Positions 9,322 through 17,768 are shown, numbered from the stretch's first letter. The stretch: 64,000 nucleotides of DNA from Mesorhizobium mediterraneum (GCF_002284565.1 NZ_NPKI01000026.1:163292-227291), one strand, 5' to 3'. Notes: generated by a model not told the origin, from the letters alone. Numbers and translations are program-made.

Positions 9322-9765
9322 ATGAAATCATTGACTGCAATTGGGGGCTGCTTGGCTCTGTTCGTGTCGGCATGTACCTCATCCGATGAACAACAACTGG
9401 GTATCTCGAGCCCGCCGGTGAAATTGGCGGAGCCGCGGGTCGTGATCGAGGCCGACCCTGCGCCTCCGTTCACATATTGGGCACCGGAAGGCTCCACGAT
9501 ACGCAACCATCCGCGAAATCCCGCGATTTGGGTCGCGCAAGTCGCCGGCCAGCCGCAGCGATACTATTACGGAGATCAGTGTCAGGCGTCCCGTTACCAG
9601 CATCTTCTGGGTCGACCGCTCACTGAAATGCCGGATCCGCCGAAGGAAGCTGTCTGGAGCACCCACTGCTCGACATGCGCCCGCACCTCCGATCTCGGCT
9701 GGGCCCGGATGAACATCAGCTACGATGAGGACACTCGGATAATTGTCGAGATTGCCTGCGGGTGA
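9322..9765 (+). CDS. Predicted lipoprotein, unknown function
   Basis: 147 aa. The N-terminus MKSLTAIGGCLALFVSAC is a lipoprotein signal with lipobox VSAC, followed by a Ser/Asp-rich tether (TSSDEQQ). The mature part has four cysteines, two in a CSTCART motif, and a C-terminal segment ending VEIACG, so disulphides are likely in the periplasm. No EcfG-type site was found in the 240 bases upstream. The family is not recognised. Confidence 0.7.
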   Translation: MKSLTAIGGCLALFVSACTSSDEQQLGISSPPVKLAEPRVVIEADPAPPFTYWAPEGSTIRNHPRNPAIWVAQVAGQPQRYYYGDQCQASRYQHLLGRPLTEMPDPPKEAVWSTHCSTCARTSDLGWARMNISYDEDTRIIVEIACG

Positions 9766-9822
9766 CCGACGATCTTTAGCTTGCCCATCGTCGCGTCGCG
9801 TTGGGGAAGACAGGCTTAAGCC

Positions 9823-10359
9823 ATGAGCTGCTGGATGATCTATTTCACGGCCGACACACATTTCAGCGATCCCCGCATATTGCGTATCGATCGTCGCCCG
9901 TTCGGCTCGCTGGCAGAACACGATCGAACGCTGATCTCGCTCTGGAACGAAACCGTCAGCCCGGACGACGAGATCTGGCATCTCGGCGATTTCGCGAAGG
10001 GATCGGCCGAATTCGTTTCATCGCTCCTGTCGTCTCTTCATGGCCGGAAGCACTTGATCATAGGCAACAACGATGGCGCAGCGACTATCGGCGCCGCAGG
10101 TTGGGCCAGCACACAACATTATAAGGAGCTGACGATAGACGGCAGGTTGCTGATCCTTTGCCACTATCCTTTTCGCACCTGGAATCAGATCGGCAAGAAA
10201 TCGATCGATCTGCATGGCCATTCCCACGGCAAATTGACCCCGGTTACACGCCAGTACGACGCCGGCGTCGACAGCTGGGATTTTCGACCGGTCACCCTTT
10301 CCGTCATCCTTGCCCGCAGGCGTCGGCGAACGGCCCGCCGCGATATTCAACGCAAGTGA
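9823..10359 (+). CDS. Calcineurin-like metallophosphoesterase
   Basis: 178 aa. All five metallophosphoesterase blocks are present in order: TADTH (D11, H13), HLGDF, GNND, CHYPF and HGHSHG, so two metals can be bound. The short single-domain form resembles bacterial YfcE-like phosphoesterases that hydrolyse phosphodiesters or nucleotides in the cytosol; the substrate is unknown. ATG 9835 (beginning MIYFTADTHF) is a plausible alternative start, closer to the family's usual N-terminus. A basic tail (ARRRRRTARRD) follows the core. Confidence 0.87.
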   Translation: MSCWMIYFTADTHFSDPRILRIDRRPFGSLAEHDRTLISLWNETVSPDDEIWHLGDFAKGSAEFVSSLLSSLHGRKHLIIGNNDGAATIGAAGWASTQHYKELTIDGRLLILCHYPFRTWNQIGKKSIDLHGHSHGKLTPVTRQYDAGVDSWDFRPVTLSVILARRRRRTARRDIQRK

Positions 10360-10387
10360 TCAAAAACGCGGATCATCCGGCTGTTGC

Positions 10388-11425
10388 TTACATGTTGGTA
10401 TTCATTGTCCCCGAGTGAGGAATGCTTCCGGCGGCTAGATTTGCTGCGAACTCCGCATGCAGTTCATCTTCGTGTCCGAGATAACGAGGAGAAAAGTGCA
10501 TCGGCACAGCATGTTCAACACCCGCAAGCCGGGCGATAGTGCCGGCTTCGGCCGCCGTGAGGTGCCGCTTCGCGGCGGCCAGCCGCCGATCTTCCTGCAG
10601 GAAGCCCGCTTCGATAAACAGTTGGTTCGCGCCGTGCGCAAGCGCAACGACAGGCGCGAGATTTGCCTCGTTGAATGCGAGATCGGTCGCATAGACAATC
10701 CTCTGTCCGGGACCGGTTCTCAGGGCTCCGGCACCGAGGAGTTCGCCGACCGAGATATGCCGATCCGCGGTCGGGGCGAGTATCGTTTCGGGATCAGCTC
10801 CGCGCCGGACCGCACGCTTGGCTTCGTTCAACCAAGCTCCGACAGGCAAACCCAACGCTTCCAGTTGTGGTTTTTGCACATTGACCTGGATCTTTTCCTG
10901 AAACGCGAATGCAAGGCACGGAACGCCGTGGTCGAGCATTGCTGCTTCGACACGGAAATCGGGATCATCGAGCAGGATATTTCCCTCAGCTGGGGTTGAG
11001 GCCGTATCCTGCCGTGCGAAGCCCGATCGCGCCCGAAAGAGGCGGGAATGACGAAATCCGGCCGGCGTCCAGTCGCAGGCCGCTATCATGAAGTCGTGGG
11101 ACTGTTCGTCGAGGAGATTCCACGTGTATGCGTTGAGCTTGGCTTGCACGGCCTCGGTCAACCCAGGCGGGCCGAAGAAATGCACTGTTCTATTCCTGTA
11201 TAGAAATAACCGCAGGAGCCGATCGAAGCCGGCGAAGTGATCCATGTGCATGTGTGATACGAATACGTGGCTGACGCGCAGGATTTCGCGCGGCGAAAGT
11301 GGCGACAGATCACCAATGTCGAAGAGCATCGCCCGGTTGCCGAATCGGAAGTCCAGAAGAAGCCCCGCATCCGAGAAGGGATCGTTGACCAGGCGCGGCT
11401 GAACCAGCAACGTCACGGAATTCAC
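10388..11425 (-). CDS. Metallo-beta-lactamase fold hydrolase, RNase Z-like
   Basis: 345 aa. The metal site HMHMDH (H58, H60, D62, H63) is intact, and later histidines (LDHGVPC, PMHFSPRY) match the order found in RNase Z/ElaC proteins. It is longer than E. coli ElaC and lacks an obvious tRNA exosite arm by eye, so it may be an RNase Z paralogue acting on another substrate. It stands alone on the minus strand, convergent with the phosphoesterase gene. No EcfG-type promoter was found. Confidence 0.82.
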   Translation of the reverse strand: MNSVTLLVQPRLVNDPFSDAGLLLDFRFGNRAMLFDIGDLSPLSPREILRVSHVFVSHMHMDHFAGFDRLLRLFLYRNRTVHFFGPPGLTEAVQAKLNAYTWNLLDEQSHDFMIAACDWTPAGFRHSRLFRARSGFARQDTASTPAEGNILLDDPDFRVEAAMLDHGVPCLAFAFQEKIQVNVQKPQLEALGLPVGAWLNEAKRAVRRGADPETILAPTADRHISVGELLGAGALRTGPGQRIVYATDLAFNEANLAPVVALAHGANQLFIEAGFLQEDRRLAAAKRHLTAAEAGTIARLAGVEHAVPMHFSPRYLGHEDELHAEFAANLAAGSIPHSGTMNTNM

Positions 11426-11681
11426 CCGATACCGTTTTCGAATTTCGCCACTAGGCGCTCACCTTCAGACACGACCTGAACCTGAGGTCTATCCTCTCTA
11501 ATCGTGCGCTCTGGGTAGCGGTTCCCATGGATATCGTTCGAAATGATGCAGAAGGCGGCGAGCCGGCCAAATCAGACTGAACGTTTTTGCCACCTTCTGC
11601 GTTGTCTCGGTTCGGAGCGAGGAGCAGACCGCAACGCGGGCAACCCGCGGTCACAACGAGGTAGCACCAAGAACGAGCGAC

Positions 11682-12836
11682 ATGACCGAGCACAAAGGCA
11701 CTCAGCCGAGCGAGGCAAAGGGGACGGTGATCGCATTCTCAGCGCCGGGCTGCGAGCCCCTCTACGCTCACGAACGGGAAGCCGTGGCTGCCGTTGCCCG
11801 CACGATTGCGACCCTCAAGGGATTTGCCTTCCGGCGGGGCCTAGGCAACAGCATCGGCAATGGCGGCGGCTTGTATTTCGTGCCCGACGACAGCTTGCTT
11901 GTCACCGATGCGGCACGGCTGGGTATCGGCGGACCGCAAGACCTCTTCGGCGGCGTGGTGCCTTGGCGTTTCGCAATGACCAAGGCCATAACCCATGAAC
12001 TGGTGGACGGCTTGGCCGAACGACCGAAAGCATGGTCAACCGGCTTCGGCAGAACTGTCAGCGCAGCAGTATTGCCTGGCTACACGGTGTTTTCGCGGCA
12101 CGATGCGCTGCGGGCGGCCGAACGTCTGCTGAGGCTCGGGGTTGCCCGGCTTAAGCCGCCGCTTTCCTCGCGAGGCCAAGACCAACACATTGTTCTGACG
12201 GTTGCTGACGTCGAGAGGCTGCTTGAGCGGTACCGCTCCTCCGACTTGGACGAGTGCGGTCTGGTGCTCGAAGCGGACCTCCGCGACATCGTCACGCTGA
12301 GCGTCGGCAGAACGGAAATCGATGAGATCATTGTCGCCTATTACGGCACTCAAAGGACGACCACCGATAATGCGGGACAATCCGTTTATGGCGGATCCGA
12401 TCTCATTGTAGTGCGCGGCGGATGGGAAGCGCTCGAAGACCTTCAGCTTCCTCGCGCACTGGCTTTGGCAACGGTGCAGGCGAGGGCCTATGACACGGCG
12501 ATGGCTGACTATCCTGGATTTTTCGCCTCGCGGCGCAACTACGATATCGGCCAGGGCGTCGATTCGTCGGGCATCTGGCGATCCGGTGTGCTCGAAGCCA
12601 GCTGGCGCATTGGCGGCGGCAGTACTGCCGAGCTTGCAGCAATAAAGATCATGAAGCAGGACCCGGACATCCAACTCGTCCGTGCGTCCGCAGTTAAGGA
12701 GTTCGGCAACAACAGCCGGCCACCGGTGAACGCGGACGTTCACTTTCACGGAGAAGATCCCGATGAGGGCCCCATCACGCGCTATACTGTCATCACGCAA
12801 GCGATCCGGGAGCCGGCCAATTGCGCCGGCTCATGA
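11682..12836 (+). CDS. DUF3182 family protein, ATP-grasp-like
   Basis: 384 aa, soluble. The overall pattern fits my memory of DUF3182, found in rhizobia and Burkholderia. The segment GVARLKPPLSSRGQDQ, then a VLE strand, and late ASWRIGGGS with acidic and glycine residues are reminiscent of the lysine, acidic and glycine-rich parts of an ATP-grasp fold. This suggests an ATP-dependent ligase-type enzyme, but that is inference and no substrate is evident. Stress-type genes follow, starting with their own promoter at 12870. Confidence 0.65.
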   Translation: MTEHKGTQPSEAKGTVIAFSAPGCEPLYAHEREAVAAVARTIATLKGFAFRRGLGNSIGNGGGLYFVPDDSLLVTDAARLGIGGPQDLFGGVVPWRFAMTKAITHELVDGLAERPKAWSTGFGRTVSAAVLPGYTVFSRHDALRAAERLLRLGVARLKPPLSSRGQDQHIVLTVADVERLLERYRSSDLDECGLVLEADLRDIVTLSVGRTEIDEIIVAYYGTQRTTTDNAGQSVYGGSDLIVVRGGWEALEDLQLPRALALATVQARAYDTAMADYPGFFASRRNYDIGQGVDSSGIWRSGVLEASWRIGGGSTAELAAIKIMKQDPDIQLVRASAVKEFGNNSRPPVNADVHFHGEDPDEGPITRYTVITQAIREPANCAGS

Positions 12837-12869
12837 GTGTCAAATTAGATCGCAAAACGCTTAAATCAG

Positions 12870-12894
12870 GGAACATCCATGGGCGGCTTGAGTT
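12870..12894 (+). promoter_or_regulatory. EcfG-type promoter for the 12936-14103 gene run
   Basis: GGAAC at 12870-12874, 17 bases, GTT at 12892-12894; 41 bases before the GTG start at 12936. Four short plus-strand genes follow with small gaps and may share this promoter. Confidence 0.75.
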
Positions 12895-12935
12895 GTTCGG
12901 GATAACCCGTGAAGCCAATTCGAAAGGAGGAAAAA

Positions 12936-13307
12936 GTGATCGAGGTTATTTCTGCTCCTGAGAACGTCGCCGCATTTCGCGTTGCCGGTACCGTGACCGC
13001 GCAGGACTACGACAAAGTCATCCCGGCCATCGAGGAGAAGCTGAGCGAACATGAGGAGATCGGCGTCCTGGCGGACCTTACGGATTTGGAGGACATGACG
13101 GGCGACGCTTTGCGCCGCGATCTGCAGTACGGCTTGAGCAAACTTGGCGAATTCCACCGCTTCCAGCGTGCCGCAGTGGTGTCCGAAAAACAGTGGATCA
13201 AGGCAGCTACGGAGATGACGGGCGCGCTTTTCCCGCAGATCGAGGCGAGGGTGTTCCCGAAGGACGAAAAGGCCCAGGCTCTGGAGTGGGTAGCAGGTGT
13301 CCAATAG
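12936..13307 (+). CDS. SpoIIAA-like (STAS/SEC14-type) protein
   Basis: 123 aa. Alternating strand/helix pattern with FRVAGTVTAQDYDKVIPAIEE, then VLADLTDLEDMTGDALRRD, matches the SpoIIAA-like family (Pfam PF11964), a STAS-type fold of unknown role. GTG 12936 is chosen: AAAGGAGG lies five bases upstream, whereas GTG 12909 has no ribosome site. It is first in an EcfG-type transcription unit. Proteins of this type often occur in stress regulons, but a phosphorylation target serine is not obvious here. Confidence 0.8.
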   Translation: MIEVISAPENVAAFRVAGTVTAQDYDKVIPAIEEKLSEHEEIGVLADLTDLEDMTGDALRRDLQYGLSKLGEFHRFQRAAVVSEKQWIKAATEMTGALFPQIEARVFPKDEKAQALEWVAGVQ

Positions 13308-13347
13308 CAGCATCTAGCTGATCTTCAGACCGCCTTAGGGAGTCGCC

Positions 13348-13569
13348 ATGCCAACCACCTACAACAAGCGGCAGGATTCGGAAGGCCTGTGGGAAGTCTA
13401 TGACGGCGAGAGCGAGGAAGCCGTCATAGTTGACGGCATGCCGCTTTCCGGGCTGGATGAAGTTGAAGCCAACGAAGCCATTAGAAGGCTCAAGCGGGGC
13501 GAACTGACGTCCGACAATATTCCCCCGACGGCTCAGTCCGGGTGGCCTCCGGCTAAAGACGGCATATAA
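13348..13569 (+). CDS. Small GLWEVYD-type protein
   Basis: 73 aa, soluble. It contains GLWEVYDGESEEAVIVDG and a helix EANEAIRRLKRGEL. The 62-aa protein at 48406-48594 has the same plan (GLWEVYD, a short strand, DG, then an LxxL helix ending in G and a hydrophobic residue), so the two are paralogues. AGGGAG precedes the ATG. It overlaps the next gene by one base (TAATG). Function unknown. Confidence 0.75.
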   Translation: MPTTYNKRQDSEGLWEVYDGESEEAVIVDGMPLSGLDEVEANEAIRRLKRGELTSDNIPPTAQSGWPPAKDGI

Positions 13570-13790
13570 TGGGTTCAGGTGTCTTGATCCCTCCGTCGTC
13601 TTCGAACAGAGAGCGGACCGATTCAGTGTTGCAAAATCGCGAACCGCGTAAGCCGTTGTCCAGAACCGCACTGGCAGCAATCGCACTTATCTGCGCGCTA
13701 ATTCTTGCTGCGTTTTTCATAGGCTTTGAATATTCGGCTCCTAATGCAGGCGCGCTCGTTATTCCCGGAGGATCGCAACAATCGCCGTAA
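13569..13790 (+). CDS. Small single-pass membrane protein
   Basis: 73 aa. A basic cytosolic N-terminus (RKPLSRTA) precedes one transmembrane helix (about 34-54) and a short proline/glycine tail on the far side. Coupled to the preceding gene by a one-base overlap. The protein at 47884-48102 has similar size and topology and also lies in an EcfG-type unit. Not assignable to a named family. Confidence 0.65.
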   Translation: MGSGVLIPPSSSNRERTDSVLQNREPRKPLSRTALAAIALICALILAAFFIGFEYSAPNAGALVIPGGSQQSP

Positions 13791-13884
13791 TGCCCCCATC
13801 GCTGTACGTTGCTTGCCGAGTTCGTCGGGCCAGCACGAGCGAGGTTGCAGGGACCACATTTCCAGTGCATTCTCGCCATCGTCC

Positions 13885-14103
13885 ATGACCAAGCAGTATC
13901 TCAACCATCAGTTGGAGTGCCCTTATTGCCTGACAATAAGGCTGAGGATTCCGGCCGACGCCGGTCCTGACGACCGGATCTTTTGCGACGACTGTGGCGA
14001 GTTCCTGGGAACCTGGGACGATCTGCTTACCGATTTTGAGAGGCAGGGCGGGCAGGATGGGGTATTCCGTCTCGACAAGGGCCGCATCAGGCGGATCGAT
14101 TGA
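13885..14103 (+). CDS. Small zinc-ribbon-like protein
   Basis: 72 aa. Two cysteine pairs, ECPYC and FCDDCGEF, are spaced like a zinc ribbon. ATG 13885 is chosen because the upstream extension has no protein-like character and overlaps the previous gene. It is the last gene of the putative unit starting at 12936. DNA, RNA or protein binding is possible but not shown. Confidence 0.65.
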   Translation: MTKQYLNHQLECPYCLTIRLRIPADAGPDDRIFCDDCGEFLGTWDDLLTDFERQGGQDGVFRLDKGRIRRID

Positions 14104-14218
14104 GCCGCAAGCGAGGCAACCATCGCCTCGGCGGCCTCTGCTCACCAGCGTAACGCTTGCAGCGCCTGACCATGCGACGCGAGTCGCCGGAAAATTTCTG
14201 GCGATGCTGAATTGATGT

Positions 14219-14244
14219 GGAACTTGTTGCTGGCCGGTGGGGTT
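14219..14244 (+). promoter_or_regulatory. Possible EcfG-type promoter with 18-base spacer
   Basis: GGAAC at 14219-14223 and GTT at 14242-14244, separated by 18 bases, one more than all other sites in the window. It is 54 bases before the DUF892 gene. Weaker than the others because of the spacing. Confidence 0.4.
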
Positions 14245-14298
14245 ATCGGACGCCTTCACGTTTAGGAAGGCTAGCTCCAACCCCAGCGGGAGAAGACC

Positions 14299-14826
14299 AT
14301 GGCCACTGCGAAGAAATCCACGAAAGCGACAACCAAGGGTCTTGAGGACCTGTTCCTCGACGGGCTCAAAGATCTTTACTATGCCGAAAAGAAGATACTA
14401 AGGGCCCTGCCGAAAATGGCGAAAGGTGCTGAGTCGGAAAAGGTGACTGCCGCCTTCGAAAAACATCGCATGGAAACGGAAGGTCACGTCGACCGCCTCG
14501 AGGAAGTGTTCGAGAAATTCGGCAAGGCAGCACGCGGCAAGACCTGCCCGGCGATCGACGGCATCATTGAAGAGGGCTCCGAGATCCTCGAAGACTATGA
14601 AGGTGCTCCTGCGCTCGACGCCGGACTGGTCGCAGCGGCGCAAGCCGTCGAGCATTACGAGATCGCCCGGTACGGCACTCTGATCGCCTGGGCAGAACAG
14701 ATGGGAAAGGCCGACGTTGCCGCCCTTCTCAAAGCGACGCTCAAGGAAGAGGTCGCAACGGACGAAGCGCTGACGGGTCTAGGCGAGGGGGGTGTCAACC
14801 AACGCGCTCTTCAAGCGGCCGCATAA
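14299..14826 (+). CDS. Ferritin-like DUF892 (YciE/YciF) protein
   Basis: 175 aa, all-helical. A lysine-rich N-terminus precedes LEDLFLDGLKDLYYAEKKIL, the hallmark of DUF892, and EKHRMETEGHVDRLEEVFE, HYEIARYGTL and LKEEVATDEAL give the Glu/His residues of a ferritin-like four-helix bundle, so a di-metal site is likely. Members are induced by osmotic and general stress in enterobacteria and rhizobia; the exact reaction is unknown. A possible EcfG-type promoter with non-standard spacing precedes it. Confidence 0.9.
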   Translation: MATAKKSTKATTKGLEDLFLDGLKDLYYAEKKILRALPKMAKGAESEKVTAAFEKHRMETEGHVDRLEEVFEKFGKAARGKTCPAIDGIIEEGSEILEDYEGAPALDAGLVAAAQAVEHYEIARYGTLIAWAEQMGKADVAALLKATLKEEVATDEALTGLGEGGVNQRALQAAA

Positions 14827-14929
14827 TTGCTTGTGCCACCGGGTTGCGGAGCCCCGGCAGGGATCGCCAGGGCTCCGCTCCGAAGAGGCGGGTATCGGGC
14901 TTGCCATCCGGAATTCTTGAACCGGCCTG

Positions 14930-14942
14930 ACTGACCGTCAGT
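14930..14942. promoter_or_regulatory. Short palindrome before the LysE-family gene
   Basis: ACTGAC-C-GTCAGT, a 6-bp inverted repeat with a one-base centre, 45 bases before the start codon. It could be an operator; no regulator gene is adjacent. Confidence 0.25.
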
Positions 14943-14987
14943 TGCAGGAAAGGCACTGCGCAGTTGTCAGGCGGAGAGAGCAGGATC

Positions 14988-15623
14988 ATGGATCCCGTGT
15001 TGTGGATAGCTTTCCTGGGGACTGTAATCTCGATGCAGGCCCCGCCCGGCCCCGACAGCATGCTTGTGACAGCACGCGGAATTGCTCACGGACGAAGTAC
15101 GGCGTTTTTCACGGTGCTGGGCATGACCGTCGGAGCGGGGCTTGTTCAATTGCCTCTCCTCGCGTTAGGCGTGTCTTCATTGGTTGGGGCGTCGCCCCTC
15201 GCATTCAGTCTGCTCCTATGGTCCGGCGCCGCTTACCTGTGTTGGCTCGGAATAAGCCTATTGCTCTCGTCAGCCACGGAAGTTGCCATCGAAGAGCATA
15301 GAAATCTTGGTCCGCTAGCGGCTGCACGAGAAGGAATGATCGCCAACCTCATAAATCCCTGGCCAATGATGTTCATGGTTGCGTTCCTGCCGCAATTCGT
15401 TGACCCGGCTCGAGGATCGGTGACGCTGCAATTGCTGTTGCTGGGTGGGACACAGAAAATCACAGGTGTATTGGTGCTGGGCGCGTACGCGCTCGCGTCC
15501 GGTGCGGTTGGCGAGTGGATCCTGAAGCAGCCAAAGATACGGCTCTGGCAGCAGCGCATCGCCGGCTGTTTTATCATTGGCCTGGGCATTCGCATGGCCG
15601 TGAGTGGCGGAGCGACCCGTTAA
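14988..15623 (+). CDS. LysE/RhtB-family exporter
   Basis: 211 aa with about six hydrophobic segments. The opening AFLGTVISMQAPPGPDSMLV carries the family's PGP motif, and NLINPWPMMFMVAFLPQFVD matches the NPK/FLPQFV region of LysE/RhtB amino-acid exporters, here with NPW in place of NPK. GGAGAGAG precedes ATG 14988, which was taken over the upstream ATG at 14964. The exported compound is unknown; family members export amino acids such as lysine, homoserine or threonine. Confidence 0.88.
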   Translation: MDPVLWIAFLGTVISMQAPPGPDSMLVTARGIAHGRSTAFFTVLGMTVGAGLVQLPLLALGVSSLVGASPLAFSLLLWSGAAYLCWLGISLLLSSATEVAIEEHRNLGPLAAAREGMIANLINPWPMMFMVAFLPQFVDPARGSVTLQLLLLGGTQKITGVLVLGAYALASGAVGEWILKQPKIRLWQQRIAGCFIIGLGIRMAVSGGATR

Positions 15624-15677
15624 ACTAGCCGACCCCTCGGCTATCGTATCCCTCTTGCCTTCACAGTCGCTAACCAA

Positions 15678-15699
15678 AAGGCGGGCGATTGCCCGCCTT
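15678..15699 (-). terminator. Intrinsic terminator of the 15708-16022 gene
   Basis: A 9-bp perfect stem (AAGGCGGGC/GCCCGCCTT) with a four-base loop. Read on the minus strand the stem ends in CCTTTT, giving a short T-run just after the stop codon of the minus-strand gene. It may also stop the LysE transcript from the other side. Confidence 0.7.
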
Positions 15700-15707
15700 C
15701 CCATGGT

Positions 15708-16022
15708 TCAGTTCTTCGACTCGCCGCCGAGCTTTTTGACATTGCTGCAGAATTCAGGGTGGGTGTTGGCGGCGTTGGGGTTTGCCATCTCCTCATCGCA
15801 GACTTTTGTCATTGCCATGCGGTCCTCGTCCGTCAGCGCTTTCCACGCCGTCGTGAACGCGTCGTCCGACCGCAGAGTCTTCATGCTGGAGTCCGTGTAG
15901 AACGGCTCCATCTTTGCAGGGTCATCCAAGGCAGACGTGCCTGTGTCGGCGCCTGCCGCGAGAGAAACGCCGCTTACCAAAGAAAGCGCCATCGCGCCTA
16001 AACAGATCATCTTGTAGTTCAT
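15708..16022 (-). CDS. Small periplasmic protein, unknown function
   Basis: 104 aa with a clear Sec signal peptide (MNYKMICLGAMALSLVSGVSLA, cleavage near residue 22-23). The mature 80 residues carry two cysteines (KVCDEEMANP and EFCSNVKKL) likely to form a disulphide, and a conserved-looking FxxAWKALTDEDR helix. It has an EcfG-type promoter 52 bases upstream and a terminator just after the stop codon, so it is a single-gene unit. No family name is known to me. Confidence 0.78.
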   Translation of the reverse strand: MNYKMICLGAMALSLVSGVSLAAGADTGTSALDDPAKMEPFYTDSSMKTLRSDDAFTTAWKALTDEDRMAMTKVCDEEMANPNAANTHPEFCSNVKKLGGESKN

Positions 16023-16074
16023 GGCAAGACCCTTTCCGTTGTTTAAAGGTCGCTAATGCAACCGCCTGCTGGCA

Positions 16075-16099
16075 AACGGCGTGTTTCAGAAAAGGTTCC
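16075..16099 (-). promoter_or_regulatory. EcfG-type promoter for the 15708-16022 gene
   Basis: Minus strand GGAAC (16099-16095), 17 bases, GTT (16077-16075); start codon 52 bases further. Divergent to the plus-strand site at 16205. Confidence 0.75.
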
Positions 16100-16204
16100 T
16101 ATCCCACCTGCTGGCAGGCCGCCCGATCGGCGCTTTCTACAATCAGCGAGGCGTCCTGTGCATCCGGCTCTGCCCGCCACCATTAATGCGGCATGCCTGC
16201 CAAC

Positions 16205-16229
16205 GGAACAAAGCGCCTGCTTGACTGTT
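16205..16229 (+). promoter_or_regulatory. EcfG-type promoter for the Nramp-like gene
   Basis: GGAAC at 16205-16209, 17 bases, GTT at 16227-16229; the transporter starts 120 bases later, leaving room for a leader. Confidence 0.7.
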
Positions 16230-16299
16230 CGATTCCAAACACGAGAGCCGTCCGATGATCGCCTGCTGCAGCTTGTTGCCATAGAGGATGATTAATCCG

Positions 16300-16353
16300 A
16301 TGGATGTCTCCATTGGCCTCCACGTCACGCCAGCGGCAGTGCGTGCCCAATGA
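16300..16353 (+). CDS. Possible 17-residue leader peptide
   Basis: ATG 16300 opens a 17-codon frame (MDVSIGLHVTPAAVRAQ) whose TGA overlaps the Nramp-like start as ATGA, so it could couple translation. A GAGG about 12 bases upstream is a weak ribosome site. It may instead be chance. Confidence 0.3.
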   Translation: MDVSIGLHVTPAAVRAQ

Positions 16354-17648
16354 GCGAACTGGCTCGCAAGGACCCCGGCCGAAAAAAGCCGCGACGGGAG
16401 GGTAGCGGCATCGGCCGGGCCCTTGGGCTCGGGCTGATCACCGGCGCGGCCGACGACGACTGCTCGGCCATCGGAACCTACGCCAGCGCCGGGGCCAGGT
16501 TCGGTCCCGACCTGCTCTGGACCGCGCCACTTACCCTGCCGATGATGTACACTGTCGTGTATCTCTCATCGAAGCTGGGCCAGGTCTCCGGACGCGGGCT
16601 CTTCCAGGTCATTTCCGACTTTTACCCGCGATGGCTCTTGTGGTCGGTGTTGGTGGGCGTGCTGATCGGCAACACCATCGAGGCTGCCGCGGATCTCGGG
16701 GCGATGTCTGCGGCTCTCAATCTGTTCGTCCCGCTGCCGGTTCCGTTGATCGTGGTTGGCGTCGCCGCCATTATTTTCGCTCTGCAGGTTTTCGGCTCCT
16801 ACAAACTGATCCGAAACGCCTTCCGGTGGCTGGCGCTGACGCTGCTTGCCTATGTGGTTTCCGCCGTCCTCGCGAAACCGGACGCATTGTCTGTTCTGTA
16901 CGGCACTCTGATCCCAAAAATCGAGTTCAGCCGTGAGTACCTGTCCATCCTCGTTGCCATCATCGGCACGACGCTCTCGGCATATCTCTATACCTGGCAG
17001 TCCAACCAGGAGGTCGAGGAAGAGATTGCAGAGGGCAGGACGACTCTCAAAGAGCGGAAGGGAGCGACGGAAGGCGAACTTCGCCGGTCTCGCCGCGACA
17101 TCTTGATCGGTATGACGTTTTCCAATTTGATCATGTATTTCATCATTCTTTCGACGGGATCAACCCTCTATGAGGCAGGTCAGACCCAGATTGAGACAGC
17201 CGCCCAGGCAGCCGAAGCGCTGCGGCCGCTTGCCGGTGATGCGGCAGGAATTGTCTTCGCAGCCGGCGTGATCGGCGTCGGCTTTCTGGCCGTTCCAGTC
17301 ATGACGACCGGCGCCGCCTTTGATCTTGCGCAGGCGATGGGTTGGAAGCACGGCATGAACGACAAACCTCGCCAGGCTCCCAAATTCTACATCGCGACCG
17401 GAGTGATCACACTGTTGGCGGTGGGGCTCAATTTCATCGGCTTCAACCCGATGAAAGCCCTGGTCTGGTCCGGTATTGTGCAGGGTTTTTCTACTCCGCC
17501 TCTGCTGCTGCTGATCCTCATCATGACCAACAACCGCAAGATCATGGGCGACAAGGTGAACAGCCCCAGCACAAACGTCCTTGGCGGCGTGACGACATTG
17601 GCGACCTTTGCTGCGTCAGTCGGGCTAGTGGCGACCTGGTTCATCTAG
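16350..17648 (+). CDS. Nramp-like metal ion transporter, non-canonical metal site
   Basis: 432 aa, about 11 hydrophobic segments, Nramp/LeuT fold by motif order. TM1 reads GLITGAADDDCSAIGTY where classic Nramp has DPGN; related proteobacterial transporters have DDDPSGIG, so here proline is replaced by cysteine. TM6 has LYTWQSNQEVEEE instead of the MPH metal-binding motif. Transport of Mn or Fe is therefore uncertain; a different divalent ion is possible. A charged loop (about 220-250) follows TM6. Expressed from an EcfG-type promoter with a 120-base leader. Confidence 0.85.
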   Translation: MSELARKDPGRKKPRREGSGIGRALGLGLITGAADDDCSAIGTYASAGARFGPDLLWTAPLTLPMMYTVVYLSSKLGQVSGRGLFQVISDFYPRWLLWSVLVGVLIGNTIEAAADLGAMSAALNLFVPLPVPLIVVGVAAIIFALQVFGSYKLIRNAFRWLALTLLAYVVSAVLAKPDALSVLYGTLIPKIEFSREYLSILVAIIGTTLSAYLYTWQSNQEVEEEIAEGRTTLKERKGATEGELRRSRRDILIGMTFSNLIMYFIILSTGSTLYEAGQTQIETAAQAAEALRPLAGDAAGIVFAAGVIGVGFLAVPVMTTGAAFDLAQAMGWKHGMNDKPRQAPKFYIATGVITLLAVGLNFIGFNPMKALVWSGIVQGFSTPPLLLLILIMTNNRKIMGDKVNSPSTNVLGGVTTLATFAASVGLVATWFI

Positions 17649-17743
17649 CGATACGCCGGCATCGCGCGATCTGTTGAAGAAGCGCTCGACCAAGTTTCGC
17701 AATCAGCAAACCCAACGGCTGAAGCAGATCGGCTGGGCGCAGC

Positions 17744-17768
17744 GGAACTCGCGCTGCTCTCGCCCGTT
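17744..17768 (+). promoter_or_regulatory. EcfG-type promoter for the gamma-CA-like gene
   Basis: GGAAC at 17744-17748, 17 bases, GTT at 17766-17768, 39 bases before the start codon. Confidence 0.75.

Noticed and set aside
14847..14877. Inverted repeat CGGAGCCC/GGGCTCCG after the DUF892 gene
   Set aside because: 15-base loop and no T-run, so not called a terminator.
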